From NCBI RefSeq assembly GCF_002608565.1, contig NZ_LIXM01000001.1, positions 62,001 to 126,000 of the forward strand: DNA of 64,000 bases. The letters run 5' to 3'. The notes below the pieces were generated by a model. The model was given only the letters and a program-made list of their open reading frames with translations. It was not told the DNA's origin and made no database searches. A program made the position numbers and the translations under genes. The stretch's first letter is position 1. Each line of letters begins with the position of its first letter. Positions 1 through 7,097 of this stretch are shown piece after piece. The stretch is from Vibrio sp. PID17_43 (GTDB taxonomy: Bacteria; Pseudomonadota; Gammaproteobacteria; Enterobacterales; Vibrionaceae).

Positions 1-430
1 TTTCAGTGTGATGCAGTAATTTAGGCTCACCGTTACAATCAAGAAATGCGTATTTGGTTTTTATACTTGCGCCTTCTCTTGATGCACTAATGCGATAGTA
101 GATCACATGCTCATTGTTTTCATTGATACACCAAGTGGGCTTGATTCGGCGATAGCGACCAGCGTTTGCTTCTTGTTTATCCTGAGCTTTGAAACACAAA
201 ATGATTTGTAAATGTTGAGTTTGTGGGTGAGAAATGGAGTAATCGACGTGGAAGTCGGTCATTTGGAACTGACACAGAGTGCCATCAGCGGGAAGAACAA
301 GAGACAGCGCATCCAGAAGTGAAGATTTACCCCAAGTATTTTCACCAATTAAAGTCGTCAGTTCGTCAAAAGAGAGTGCGAGGCGCTTAATTCCCCGAAA
401 CCCAGAGATTTCAACTCGTTCTAACCTCAT
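1..430 (-). CDS. ybjD: YbjD-type ATP-dependent endonuclease (OLD/SMC-like), partial
   Basis: N-terminal part (about 143 codons) of a minus-strand gene whose C-terminus lies beyond the window edge. The protein opens with an SMC/RecF-like beta strand (MRLERVEISGFRG), followed by a Walker A variant GENTWGKSS at about residues 29-37, as in the DUF2813/YbjD family of OLD-like ATPases. In that family an N-terminal ABC-type ATPase is joined to a C-terminal Toprim nuclease domain; the Toprim part would be off-window. The ATG at 430 is preceded on the minus strand by AAGGAGA-like sequence, which supports this start. The exact family member is inferred from the N-terminus only, so another OLD-type ATPase is possible. 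Confidence 0.75.
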   Translation of the reverse strand, partial: MRLERVEISGFRGIKRLALSFDELTTLIGENTWGKSSLLDALSLVLPADGTLCQFQMTDFHVDYSISHPQTQHLQIILCFKAQDKQEANAGRYRRIKPTWCINENNEHVIYYRISASREGASIKTKYAFLDCNGEPKLLHHTE

Positions 431-944
431 CACTCTTCTCCTTGCAATTATTTGAATTATTGTGATTTCTTGAGTCTTCCCTAAGCATATATGAATTTAA
501 TATTGCTGGGTTACGTTCAGTTCACAAAATGATTAGCACTCAATTTAACAACAAAGACTGCTTTATCCGGGTGTCACTTTCATCATGGTGTAGCAAAGTA
601 ATAATGATAACCAAAGAACCTCGAGGTGCTTGGTGCAGCGAGAATCACTTGGCAGGCAGGCAGCGATTTGAAGCTCGAATGTTTCTAAATTGAAATTGTG
701 TTAACGATGTATGCAAACCAAGGCAACTCACCATTAGGGAGCGTGTCACTACAACAGCACTTTCTTTGTTAAATCGCATCGTCATACAACTTGGAAATAG
801 CAACTATGATCTGAATCCAGCATCTTAAGTCACTTAGGTAGATCACTTAAAAATGAAATCAAATTTTCTATGTTTCATAAAATTCATGATTCTGTCATGA
901 TTCGCTTCTAATAATTATAAGGAATGAAAAGAGAGAAGATGATA
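431..944. other. 514-bp intergenic region with 5'-nucleotidase promoter
   Basis: Divergent spacer between the ybjD-like gene and the 5'-nucleotidase gene. Its right end carries a candidate Pho box (881-902). A short tandem GGCAG repeat lies near 652-664. A 54-codon open frame at 529-693 has no ribosome binding site and unusual tryptophan and cysteine content, so I do not call it. I see no other feature in the remainder. Confidence 0.5.
881..902 (+). promoter_or_regulatory. candidate PhoB (Pho) box
   Basis: Two direct repeats with an 11-bp period: AATTCAT-GATT followed by CTGTCAT-GATT. The second unit matches the PhoB half-site CTGTCAT exactly; the first matches in 4 of 7 positions. The 4-bp AT-rich spacers fit the known Pho box layout. 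An AT-rich -10-like stretch (TAATAAT, 909-915) follows at the spacing expected when PhoB replaces the -35 element. The downstream gene encodes a nucleotide phosphatase, which suits phosphate-starvation control. Regulation by PhoB is inference. Confidence 0.5.
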
Positions 945-2678
945 ATGAATAAAAATCATAAGCCAATCAGACTGAAATTGGCACACATCAATGACACACA
1001 TTCCTACTTTGAGCCAACGTCATTACAGTTAAAGCTAAACGTGAATAGCGATCATTTCCTTGAACCATATGTGAGTGCGGGGGGCTTTTCTCGTATTGCG
1101 ACTCGGGTAGAGCAGTTGCGAGATGACGCTCAACGGCAAGGACAAGGTATGCTGTTTTTACATGCTGGAGACTGTTTTCAGGGGACGCTTTACTTTTCAT
1201 TGTTTAAAGGAATCGCAAATGCAGATCTGCTCAATGCTTTACAGATAGATGCCATGGTATTGGGCAATCACGAACTTGACATGGGTAATGAGCCTGTCGC
1301 GCTGTTCTGTAAACGCACTGAATTTCCATTGCTTGCCGGTAACTGGGATCTATCGAATGAATGTCAACAGAAGTGCCATCGCCTCAACAATTGTAGTAAC
1401 GTCCTGAGCTATCAAGCGGAAACGAAAAGTGCGCAATTTCTGGTGAAAGAGTTCAGTGGAGAAAAGGTGGCTATCTTTGGCCTATCCATTGATAAAATGA
1501 GCGATATCGCAAATCCTGATGCCGACACGCCATTTGTTTCGGCAATTGAAACGGCAAAGTGGACAGTGAAGCAGATTCACAATGCAGGGATCAAAAACAT
1601 TATCCTACTTAGTCATTTGGGCTACGAAGGAGATTTAGAGCTTGCTGCTCAAGTCGACGGTATTGGGATCATTGTTGGTGGACATAGCCATAAGTTACAG
1701 GGTGACTTTACAGCGGTCGGTTTAGGCGAAGATGACCCTTATGGTAGACGAGTAAATGACACCTACGTTGTGCAATCGGGCTTTCACGCATTAACCATCG
1801 GACATTGTGTCCTGGAGTTCGATGAAAATGGTAAAGCGACGATGTTAAGCGGCCAAAATGAGTTGTTATTAGGACGTCGAATATTCTGGGACTCAACATT
1901 AAGCGAACAACTAGACCGAGGCATGTTTGAAACTGCTTGTGATTTTATTCATGGTCAACCCAATGTAGTCGTGTGCAAAAAACACCCACAGATCCAAGCA
2001 ATTCTTAACGACAAATATATCCCTAGAGTGCGTCAATTGCAGTCCCAAGTGATTGCACATGTTGATGCTAAAAAGCGACACGTGAGAGTGCCAGATGCGT
2101 TCGGTGGTAGCGATATAGCACCAGCGGTTGCACGTTCTTTTTTATATAGTTTGAATAAACGTGGTCAGCAGGTGCAATTTGCCATTCATAACGCAGGTGG
2201 AGTGCGAACGTCACTGAACCCAGGTAACATTACCGTGGCAGATGTTGCCGGTCGATTGTTGCCATTTGCCGTGCCGATCGGTTGTTATGACGTGCAAGGT
2301 GGTACAATTCGACATGCGTTAGAGGGCGCAATCAACAATGCGCTTAATAACGGTGTTGAAGGGACAGGGTCCGGCAGTTACCCATACACGCATAATTTGA
2401 GTTTTGATTATAATGCTGAGGCACCACGAGGTGAGCGTATAAAGAACCTTCAAATCTTTGATGGTCAACACTGGGATCATGTTCAAGATGAGCAATGGTA
2501 TCGCGGTGCATCTTCCGCCTATACAATGAAAGGTAAAGAGGGCTACGAAGCACTACTTGATATGAGAGGTGAAGGAGTCATTAGCAATCTCTCTATGGCC
2601 GATTGCTTTATAGAGTTACTGACTGATGAGCCAAATTGTTTGAATCAAGATCATAAATTGTACTCGAAGAGTAAATAA
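945..2678 (+). CDS. 5'-nucleotidase / UshA-type metallophosphatase, apparently without signal peptide
   Basis: Bifunctional metallophosphatase/5'-nucleotidase family: an N-terminal calcineurin-like domain carries the two-metal motifs HINDTHSYF, GNHELDMG and GGHSHK, and a C-terminal 5'-nucleotidase domain binds the nucleoside. The family removes phosphate from nucleotides or hydrolyses UDP-sugars. UshA-like members are normally periplasmic, but here the catalytic domain begins within about 15 residues of the N-terminus and I see no signal peptide, so a cytoplasmic location is likely. In-frame ATGs lie at 924, 939 and 945. I prefer 945 because a GAGAG element sits at a sensible distance, while the ATG at 924 would be nearly leaderless if the Pho-box promoter is real. 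Substrate unknown. Confidence 0.88.
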   Translation: MNKNHKPIRLKLAHINDTHSYFEPTSLQLKLNVNSDHFLEPYVSAGGFSRIATRVEQLRDDAQRQGQGMLFLHAGDCFQGTLYFSLFKGIANADLLNALQIDAMVLGNHELDMGNEPVALFCKRTEFPLLAGNWDLSNECQQKCHRLNNCSNVLSYQAETKSAQFLVKEFSGEKVAIFGLSIDKMSDIANPDADTPFVSAIETAKWTVKQIHNAGIKNIILLSHLGYEGDLELAAQVDGIGIIVGGHSHKLQGDFTAVGLGEDDPYGRRVNDTYVVQSGFHALTIGHCVLEFDENGKATMLSGQNELLLGRRIFWDSTLSEQLDRGMFETACDFIHGQPNVVVCKKHPQIQAILNDKYIPRVRQLQSQVIAHVDAKKRHVRVPDAFGGSDIAPAVARSFLYSLNKRGQQVQFAIHNAGGVRTSLNPGNITVADVAGRLLPFAVPIGCYDVQGGTIRHALEGAINNALNNGVEGTGSGSYPYTHNLSFDYNAEAPRGERIKNLQIFDGQHWDHVQDEQWYRGASSAYTMKGKEGYEALLDMRGEGVISNLSMADCFIELLTDEPNCLNQDHKLYSKSK

Positions 2679-2744
2679 CCAATGTAGTTGGTTCCATTTT
2701 TGCTTTCTTTGTTGTTGCGGAACGTGAATGGAAGGGAAGGGAGC

Positions 2745-2840
2745 ATGTGGAATTCAGATTGGGCAGATGCCGCAGTGGTCGTTGCTTGGATTGCTGTATG
2801 GTCTACGTTAGTTTATTTAGTACCTATTAACGGTTTTTAA
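2745..2840 (+). CDS. 31-residue single-pass membrane peptide
   Basis: Short frame starting MWNSDWADAAVVVAWIAV and ending in PINGF. A strong purine-rich ribosome binding site (GGAAGGGAAGGGAG) sits directly upstream and an intrinsic terminator lies 25 bp after the stop, so it looks like a complete transcription unit. Residues 9-27 form one hydrophobic helix with tryptophans at the edges; the N-terminus carries two aspartates. I do not recognise the family and assign no function. It lies between the 5'-nucleotidase and the Alx-like exporter genes and could be co-transcribed with the former (66-bp gap). Confidence 0.6.
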   Translation: MWNSDWADAAVVVAWIAVWSTLVYLVPINGF

Positions 2841-2864
2841 TTGGCTAACGTCATTGTGAAATGA

Positions 2865-2889
2865 GGAGCACCAAAAGTGCTCCTTTTTT
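2865..2889 (+). terminator. intrinsic terminator after the 31-residue peptide gene
   Basis: A perfect 7-bp stem GGAGCAC/GTGCTCC with a 5-nt loop is followed by six T. It ends the 5'-nucleotidase and small-peptide unit before the alx leader. Confidence 0.85.
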
Positions 2890-2997
2890 GTTTTTTATAA
2901 CAATGAATTCATAGAAATAATTGACGGCACGATAGGGATTCACGTTAGGTATCGATAACTATTTTTTGTTGGAGATCGAGGTTTGCAAGCGTATGAT

Positions 2998-3120
2998 GGC
3001 GGCGTTTGGGGAGTAGTTAGCGCAAGTTTACTTATCGTCATCTCGTTAAGCGTCAGCTTATCCGGTAAGTAAAGGTGTCATTTGATTCGTCAGGTGATCA
3101 CTTCAACGAGACCAACGCAT
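2998..3120 (+). ncRNA. candidate yybP-ykoY (manganese) riboswitch in the alx leader
   Basis: The leader carries GGGGAGTAG at 3008-3016, the hallmark 5' loop of the yybP-ykoY aptamer, followed by ATCGTCATCTCG (3034-3045) and CAACGAGACC (3103-3112), which resemble the conserved downstream loop segments. In E. coli the alx and mntP leaders carry this Mn2+-sensing element, and the gene that follows here is an Alx homologue, so position and gene fit. Downstream, GCGGAAGG (3171-3178) can pair with CCTTCCGC (3194-3201) immediately before the GGGAGGA Shine-Dalgarno at 3204-3210, a plausible expression platform. The exact aptamer borders are estimates. Confidence 0.65.
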
Positions 3121-3213
3121 TCATTGAACAGCGGGCACATGGCTAATGTGACTGCTAGTTTTTATTGTCTGCGGAAGGTCAACCTGAATATGTCCTTCCG
3201 CCTGGGAGGAAGC

Positions 3214-4233
3214 ATGTCTCTTATCGAAAATACCACCCAATTAAGCCAATCCGTTGCAATGCAAGAATCACTGACGATGTACGGTGTATTCGGCCTATTT
3301 ACTTTAGTTTTGGTTGCCCTTGATATCTATCAAACTCGCGGCGACACAGTAACCATGAAAAAGGCCATCGGATGGAGCATATTCTGGTTCCTGCTAGCGT
3401 TTGTCTTTGCAGGCTCTATCTACTTCTTTTGGGATTATTACGCGCCTCACAGTGGTTACACTCACGAAAAAGCAACGGTCTCTTTCTTAACCGGCTACTT
3501 ACTTGAAAAGTCGCTGAGCGTTGATAACTTGTTTGTATTTGCGATTATCTTTGCTCAATACAAGGTGCCGGAACATTTGCGTCCTCGCGCTCTACTATGG
3601 GGGGTGATTGGTGCACTTGTATTGCGTGCAATCATGATTGCGGTTGGCGCTCAACTGCTAGCCCAATATCACTGGGTACTTTACCTATTTGCTGTGTTTC
3701 TAATTTGGACTGGTATCAAACTGGCACGTGATAAAGGCGAAGAAGAAGAGGTGAACCCATACCCAGAGCAGTTCATCCGCAAATTCTTACCAGTAACAGA
3801 AGAGTATCAAGGTAAACACATGATCTTGAAACAAGCTGGTAAGTGGGTAGCGACACCTATGCTGATCGTGGTTGGTGTGATTGCAGTAATGGATGTGATG
3901 TTTGCACTGGACTCAATTCCTGCAATCTTTGCAGTCACTCGTGAACCTTTCCTCGTGTTGGCTGCGAACGTGTTCGCACTGTTGGGCTTACGTTCTTTGT
4001 ACTTTGTACTTCAAGCAATGCTGGATAAGTTTGTGTATCTAAAACCGGCACTGTCAGTGATCATGATGTTCATTGGGGTGAAGATGTTGTTGGTTGGCAC
4101 ACATTACGAAATTCCAACCGCTTGGTCACTAACGTTCTTGGTAACGGTAATGACAACCGCAGTTATTGCTTCTATCTATAAGAACAAAGAAACCAATACC
4201 ACTAGCGTTAAAATTACTAATCAAAATCTTTAA
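3214..4233 (+). CDS. alx: Alx/TerC-family inner-membrane protein, likely manganese exporter
   Basis: TerC-family polytopic membrane protein of 339 residues, close in length and layout to E. coli Alx (321). Family motifs are clear: LTGYLLEKSLSVDNLFVF in an early membrane segment and DVMFALDSIPAIFAVTREP in the second half, with acidic residues inside helices that are thought to bind metal. A charged cytoplasmic loop (KGEEEEVNPYPEQF) divides the two halves. Alx exports Mn2+ and responds to alkaline pH in E. coli. The ATG at 3214 has an excellent GGGAGGA site; a longer frame from 3082 would run through the riboswitch expression platform and is rejected. Likely controlled by the leader riboswitch. 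Confidence 0.88.
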   Translation: MSLIENTTQLSQSVAMQESLTMYGVFGLFTLVLVALDIYQTRGDTVTMKKAIGWSIFWFLLAFVFAGSIYFFWDYYAPHSGYTHEKATVSFLTGYLLEKSLSVDNLFVFAIIFAQYKVPEHLRPRALLWGVIGALVLRAIMIAVGAQLLAQYHWVLYLFAVFLIWTGIKLARDKGEEEEVNPYPEQFIRKFLPVTEEYQGKHMILKQAGKWVATPMLIVVGVIAVMDVMFALDSIPAIFAVTREPFLVLAANVFALLGLRSLYFVLQAMLDKFVYLKPALSVIMMFIGVKMLLVGTHYEIPTAWSLTFLVTVMTTAVIASIYKNKETNTTSVKITNQNL

Positions 4234-4402
4234 TGATTTTGTGGATTCAAAAACCTCAAAAAAGTTTGTGGTTAAAAATATGTTGCTTTTTAACTTGGCT
4301 CTATAGACGTAAGTCCAAGTTATTCAACTAAAGATTCGCCCTGGTGAATGGATATGCATGAAAGTTGTTTTTGTATTCGTGCAGTTTGTAAATGATTTGT
4401 TT

Positions 4403-4469
4403 GATTAGAAAAACTAATCTGAATAACCAAAATTTGTCATTTTTTGCTCAGAGAAAAAATGACTAATAT
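4403..4469 (+). promoter_or_regulatory. two adjacent dyads and -10 element upstream of a small gene
   Basis: GATTAG-aaaaa-CTAATC (4403-4419) is followed by a perfect 10-bp inverted repeat GTCATTTTTT/AAAAAATGAC (4436-4445 and 4454-4463, 8-nt loop). TAATAT at 4464-4469 looks like a -10 box, with TTTTTG 17 bp upstream as a weak -35. The second dyad would then fill the promoter spacer, where a repressor could bind. They could instead be hairpins in the transcript. Function is inferred. Confidence 0.4.
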
Positions 4470-4510
4470 ACAACCAACGAAACAAATTACTGCTTTTAAG
4501 AGAGGCAATC

Positions 4511-4702
4511 ATGGCACAAGCAATGCAAATGATAAATGTAGCTTTACCAACCTCTATGGATAAGAAGACCTACGCGGTTAACTTCAAAGGATTGATTGCT
4601 CACTTACTGGATATTCTTTTCGTAGATAACTCTGCACCTCGCAGTTACTACGCAGAAGACCTATCTGCACACATTCAGAAAGACATCGGTATGTACCGTT
4701 AA
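4511..4702 (+). CDS. conserved-looking 63-residue protein of unknown function
   Basis: Starts MAQAMQMINVALPTSMDKK and ends KDIGMYR. It is preceded by AGAGAGGC at good spacing and followed by a strong terminator, so it is an independent unit. The sequence is soluble and mixed: a hydrophobic patch (LIAHLLDILFV) in the middle is followed by a polar helix-like end. No metal or nucleotide motif is visible. I do not recognise the family. The dyad-flanked promoter suggests regulated expression. Confidence 0.7.
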   Translation: MAQAMQMINVALPTSMDKKTYAVNFKGLIAHLLDILFVDNSAPRSYYAEDLSAHIQKDIGMYR

Positions 4703-4721
4703 TCTGAATGAAAAGCGAATT

Positions 4722-4751
4722 AAAAATGCCGGCTGAATCGCCGGCATTTTT
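4722..4751 (+). terminator. bidirectional intrinsic terminator
   Basis: Stem AAAAATGCCGGC/GCCGGCATTTTT with loop TGAATC and a T-rich tail on both strands. It serves the 63-residue gene and probably also the convergent homocysteine methyltransferase gene ending at 4803. Confidence 0.85.
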
Positions 4752-4802
4752 GTATCTGCAATTTACACTTCCACTAAGGAGTCGTGCCCGCTACCTTTGC
4801 TC

Positions 4803-5720
4803 TTAAAGGGAGCGTTTCCAATCAGACAGAGCTTTGATGTGTTCTGGACCAATGCCGCAGCATCCTCCAACAACGCTTGCTCCGCGCTGGTGCCATTCTT
4901 GCGCGAAAGCTAGGTATTCCACTGGTGACAGTTCTCGCATCGATTGCAATGCGCTGTTGGCTTCGTGGTCAGATTTGATTGCCGTAAAGTTATTCGCATA
5001 AACGCCAATCGCTATATCGCTCCCATGTTTCTGCAAAACCGCTTGAGTTTCGCTGACGGCTTTTGCCATCACTTCTGGTACAGAGCAGTTGAAGTAAATC
5101 CCAAACGTATTCTGATTTGCCAAGCTTTGTGCAATATGCTCGATTGCGAGTGTGACAGTTTCTCCTGAGCGAAGAAGCGCCGTCTCCAATGCGTCATCAC
5201 TAAGAGAGAAGGCGTACGCTACAGGCTTGTTGTTAACTTTGAATACCTTTTGTAAGCATTTTAGTTCTTCTATGCTGCAAATGGTCTCTGCTATCCAGAT
5301 GTCGACGAACTCGTCTTGAGCATTAAGTAAAGAGCGGAAGATTGCTTCGCCTTCCACTGGTTCGAAGAGGTCAGGGCGGTAACTACCAAATACTGGTGGA
5401 ATACAACCTGCCACTTGAACAGGGTTCGGCGACTTATCTGCACATTCACGTGCGATTTGGGCGGCAAAGCGTGCTAGCTCTCTGCCTTGTTGAGCGTAAA
5501 GGAGTTGTCCTAGATGAAATGGTACACAAGCGTAACTGTTGGCGATAACGATCTCTGCACCAGCCTGGATAAAGTTGTTGTGTGCTTGGTAAACAAATTC
5601 TGGCGATTCAATCAGAGCTTGCGCGCTCCAAAGCGGTTGAGAGAATGGGGCGCCCATGCGTTTGAGCTCTCGTCCCATGCCGCCATCAAGGATAGTTAAC
5701 TTCTTCATACTACAATCCAT
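4803..5720 (-). CDS. homocysteine S-methyltransferase family protein
   Basis: 305-residue protein of the homocysteine S-methyltransferase fold (as in MmuM and the N-terminal module of MetH). It opens with the family signature ILDGGMGRELKRMG and ends with GGCCGIGPEHI, whose two cysteines, with the cysteine in YFNCSVPEV, form the expected three-cysteine zinc site that activates homocysteine. The methyl donor cannot be read from sequence; S-methylmethionine or S-adenosylmethionine is usual for stand-alone members. The start at 5720 has AAAGGA nine bases upstream; an in-frame ATG four codons later is the alternative. Monocistronic. Confidence 0.85.
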   Translation of the reverse strand: MDCSMKKLTILDGGMGRELKRMGAPFSQPLWSAQALIESPEFVYQAHNNFIQAGAEIVIANSYACVPFHLGQLLYAQQGRELARFAAQIARECADKSPNPVQVAGCIPPVFGSYRPDLFEPVEGEAIFRSLLNAQDEFVDIWIAETICSIEELKCLQKVFKVNNKPVAYAFSLSDDALETALLRSGETVTLAIEHIAQSLANQNTFGIYFNCSVPEVMAKAVSETQAVLQKHGSDIAIGVYANNFTAIKSDHEANSALQSMRELSPVEYLAFAQEWHQRGASVVGGCCGIGPEHIKALSDWKRSL

Positions 5721-5824
5721 CTTATTTTTTCCTTTTAGAACCTTAATCGAAAATGGTTACGAGCGAAAGCGGCGAATTACGTAGATTAATTGGATAAGGA
5801 GAAAAAGAGAGGATGCAAAAACGA

Positions 5825-5852
5825 AAACGGGGTTCCAATTGGAACCCCGTTT
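5825..5852. terminator. perfect hairpin terminator after yjdM
   Basis: AAACGGGGTTCC-aatt-GGAACCCCGTTT, a 12-bp perfect stem. It lies 22 bp past the yjdM stop on the minus strand and also upstream of the methyltransferase promoter. On the minus strand the stem is followed only by a TTTCG run, so part of the U tract is inside the stem. Confidence 0.7.
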
Positions 5853-5874
5853 AATATCGAAAATAATGTTGAGA

Positions 5875-6432
5875 TTACTTCTTACGGCAGTACTCAGCGA
5901 TCACGTACATAGACTGACCACCGTTTGCCTTACCTGAAACAAGTTTAGGATCATCACCAAGGCTGATACCGCGAATAACAGTACCTTGCTTAATTACTTG
6001 GTTTGTCCCTTTAACTGGTAGGTCTTTGATTACTGTTACGTCGTCACCTTTTTTCAGTTCAGTGCCGTTGCAGTCAACCGTTTTATCGTCAGCAGACATA
6101 CCTTTCATCGCCCAGTTCATTAGCTCTTCTTCCATGTACATCATGTCAAGAGCGTCTTGAGCCCAGCTTTCGGTGTTTAGGCGAGTTAATTGGCGCCATG
6201 CCGTTACTTGAACAGCAGGAACCTGACTCCACATGCTGTCGTTTAGACAACGCCAGTGGTTAATGTCTTTAGGTTCTTCGATCTCACCGTGGCACTTGTC
6301 ACAAACCATGATAGCGGTATCAACGGTGACGTGGTCGTGTGGTGGTACCGCGTATGCGGTTAATGGAGATTCAGAAGAACACAGTTCACATTTTGACTCG
6401 CAGCGAGCAAGCAGAGTAGCTTCGATAGACAT
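5875..6432 (-). CDS. yjdM: PhnA/YjdM family zinc-ribbon protein
   Basis: 185-residue PhnA-type protein. The N-terminal zinc ribbon is visible as CESKCELCSSE near residue 10 and CDKCH near residue 44. The C-terminal domain carries the conserved block DCNGTELKKGDDVTVIKDL typical of YjdM/PhnA. Despite the historical name (alkylphosphonate uptake), the gene is not next to phn genes here and the biochemical role of the family is unsettled. The start is supported by AAGGTGAG just upstream. Length is longer than E. coli YjdM (111) because of an extended middle segment rich in acidic residues and methionine. Confidence 0.85.
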   Translation of the reverse strand: MSIEATLLARCESKCELCSSESPLTAYAVPPHDHVTVDTAIMVCDKCHGEIEEPKDINHWRCLNDSMWSQVPAVQVTAWRQLTRLNTESWAQDALDMMYMEEELMNWAMKGMSADDKTVDCNGTELKKGDDVTVIKDLPVKGTNQVIKQGTVIRGISLGDDPKLVSGKANGGQSMYVIAEYCRKK

Positions 6433-6748
6433 AAGGACTCACCTTAGTAATGTTATTTCGTGGCGGTATTATCCACTTTATCTTGAGAAATAAAAGCGTG
6501 TTAGCGAATTAAAGACTAGATTTTACAATATTCCAACCTGAATAGGTTTAAGATGTAAATTATTGGCTAAACAATTAATGCCAAGAATATAAATAAGACA
6601 GCCAATTACTTTGAATGACGAATTGATTTCATCGCCACTTTCTCCAGTCATGAGCCAACCATTGGCTTGCGAGCAGCCTAAGAATACCTTCCACATCAGC
6701 AGAAGGCATGCGGTACCCCCAAAATCTTAAGGCAATTTAGGCATATCA
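6433..6748. other. 316-bp spacer, no feature recognised
   Basis: Between yjdM and the small lipoprotein gene. AT-rich left half; a 26-codon frame near 6648 lacks a ribosome binding site. I see no terminator, repeat or operator that I can support. Confidence 0.4.
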
Positions 6749-6958
6749 TTAACGTTCTATAATTTGCACAATTTCGTCTTTAGCAATGCTCATTTCTTTA
6801 CCGTCTACATCCTCATACTCATACATCCCAGTCTCTTCATTAAGATCAGGCTTTCCATAAGAGGTGATGACCTTTCCTTCATTTGTTGACATAAGATATT
6901 GGCTGCTGCCGCATGCGGCGAGGAGTAGTGCAGTAACAATAACGGTCAATATGCGCAT
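6749..6958 (-). CDS. YgdI/YgdR-type small lipoprotein
   Basis: 69-residue protein with a lipoprotein signal (LLLAACGSSQYLM; the lipidated cysteine is about residue 16) followed by a compact SH3-like domain in the DUF903/YgdI-YgdR manner: NEGKVITSYGKPDLNEETGMY then YEDVDGKE and a terminal IVQIIER. The family consists of abundant small envelope lipoproteins with no defined biochemical role. AGGAAGCG lies upstream of the ATG. Monocistronic. Confidence 0.85.
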   Translation of the reverse strand: MRILTVIVTALLLAACGSSQYLMSTNEGKVITSYGKPDLNEETGMYEYEDVDGKEMSIAKDEIVQIIER

Positions 6959-7056
6959 ATCGCTTCCTTTTTTAAACGAGTGAGTTAGATATATAAAGAC
7001 AACGATTTAACTATAGCAGAGGAAGTATGAGTGGGCTTTGGTGATACAGAAAGCAA

Positions 7057-7085
7057 AAAGCCCAGTCGAAACTGGGCTTTGTTTT
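7057..7085 (-). terminator. terminator of the fadL-volA operon
   Basis: AAAGCCCAGT-cgaa-ACTGGGCTTT stem (10 bp, tetraloop) lies 17 bp past the volA stop, with a T-run on the minus strand. Confidence 0.85.
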
Positions 7086-7097
7086 GTTTAGTTGTAT

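Noticed and set aside
529..693. 54-residue frame in the ybjD / 5'-nucleotidase spacer
   Set aside because: No ribosome binding site, odd composition (several Trp and Cys) and no domain.
2983..3072. 29-codon TTG-initiated hydrophobic frame upstream of alx
   Set aside because: It runs through the GGGGAGTAG core of the putative riboswitch; its sequence is explained by the RNA motif and the start codon is weak.
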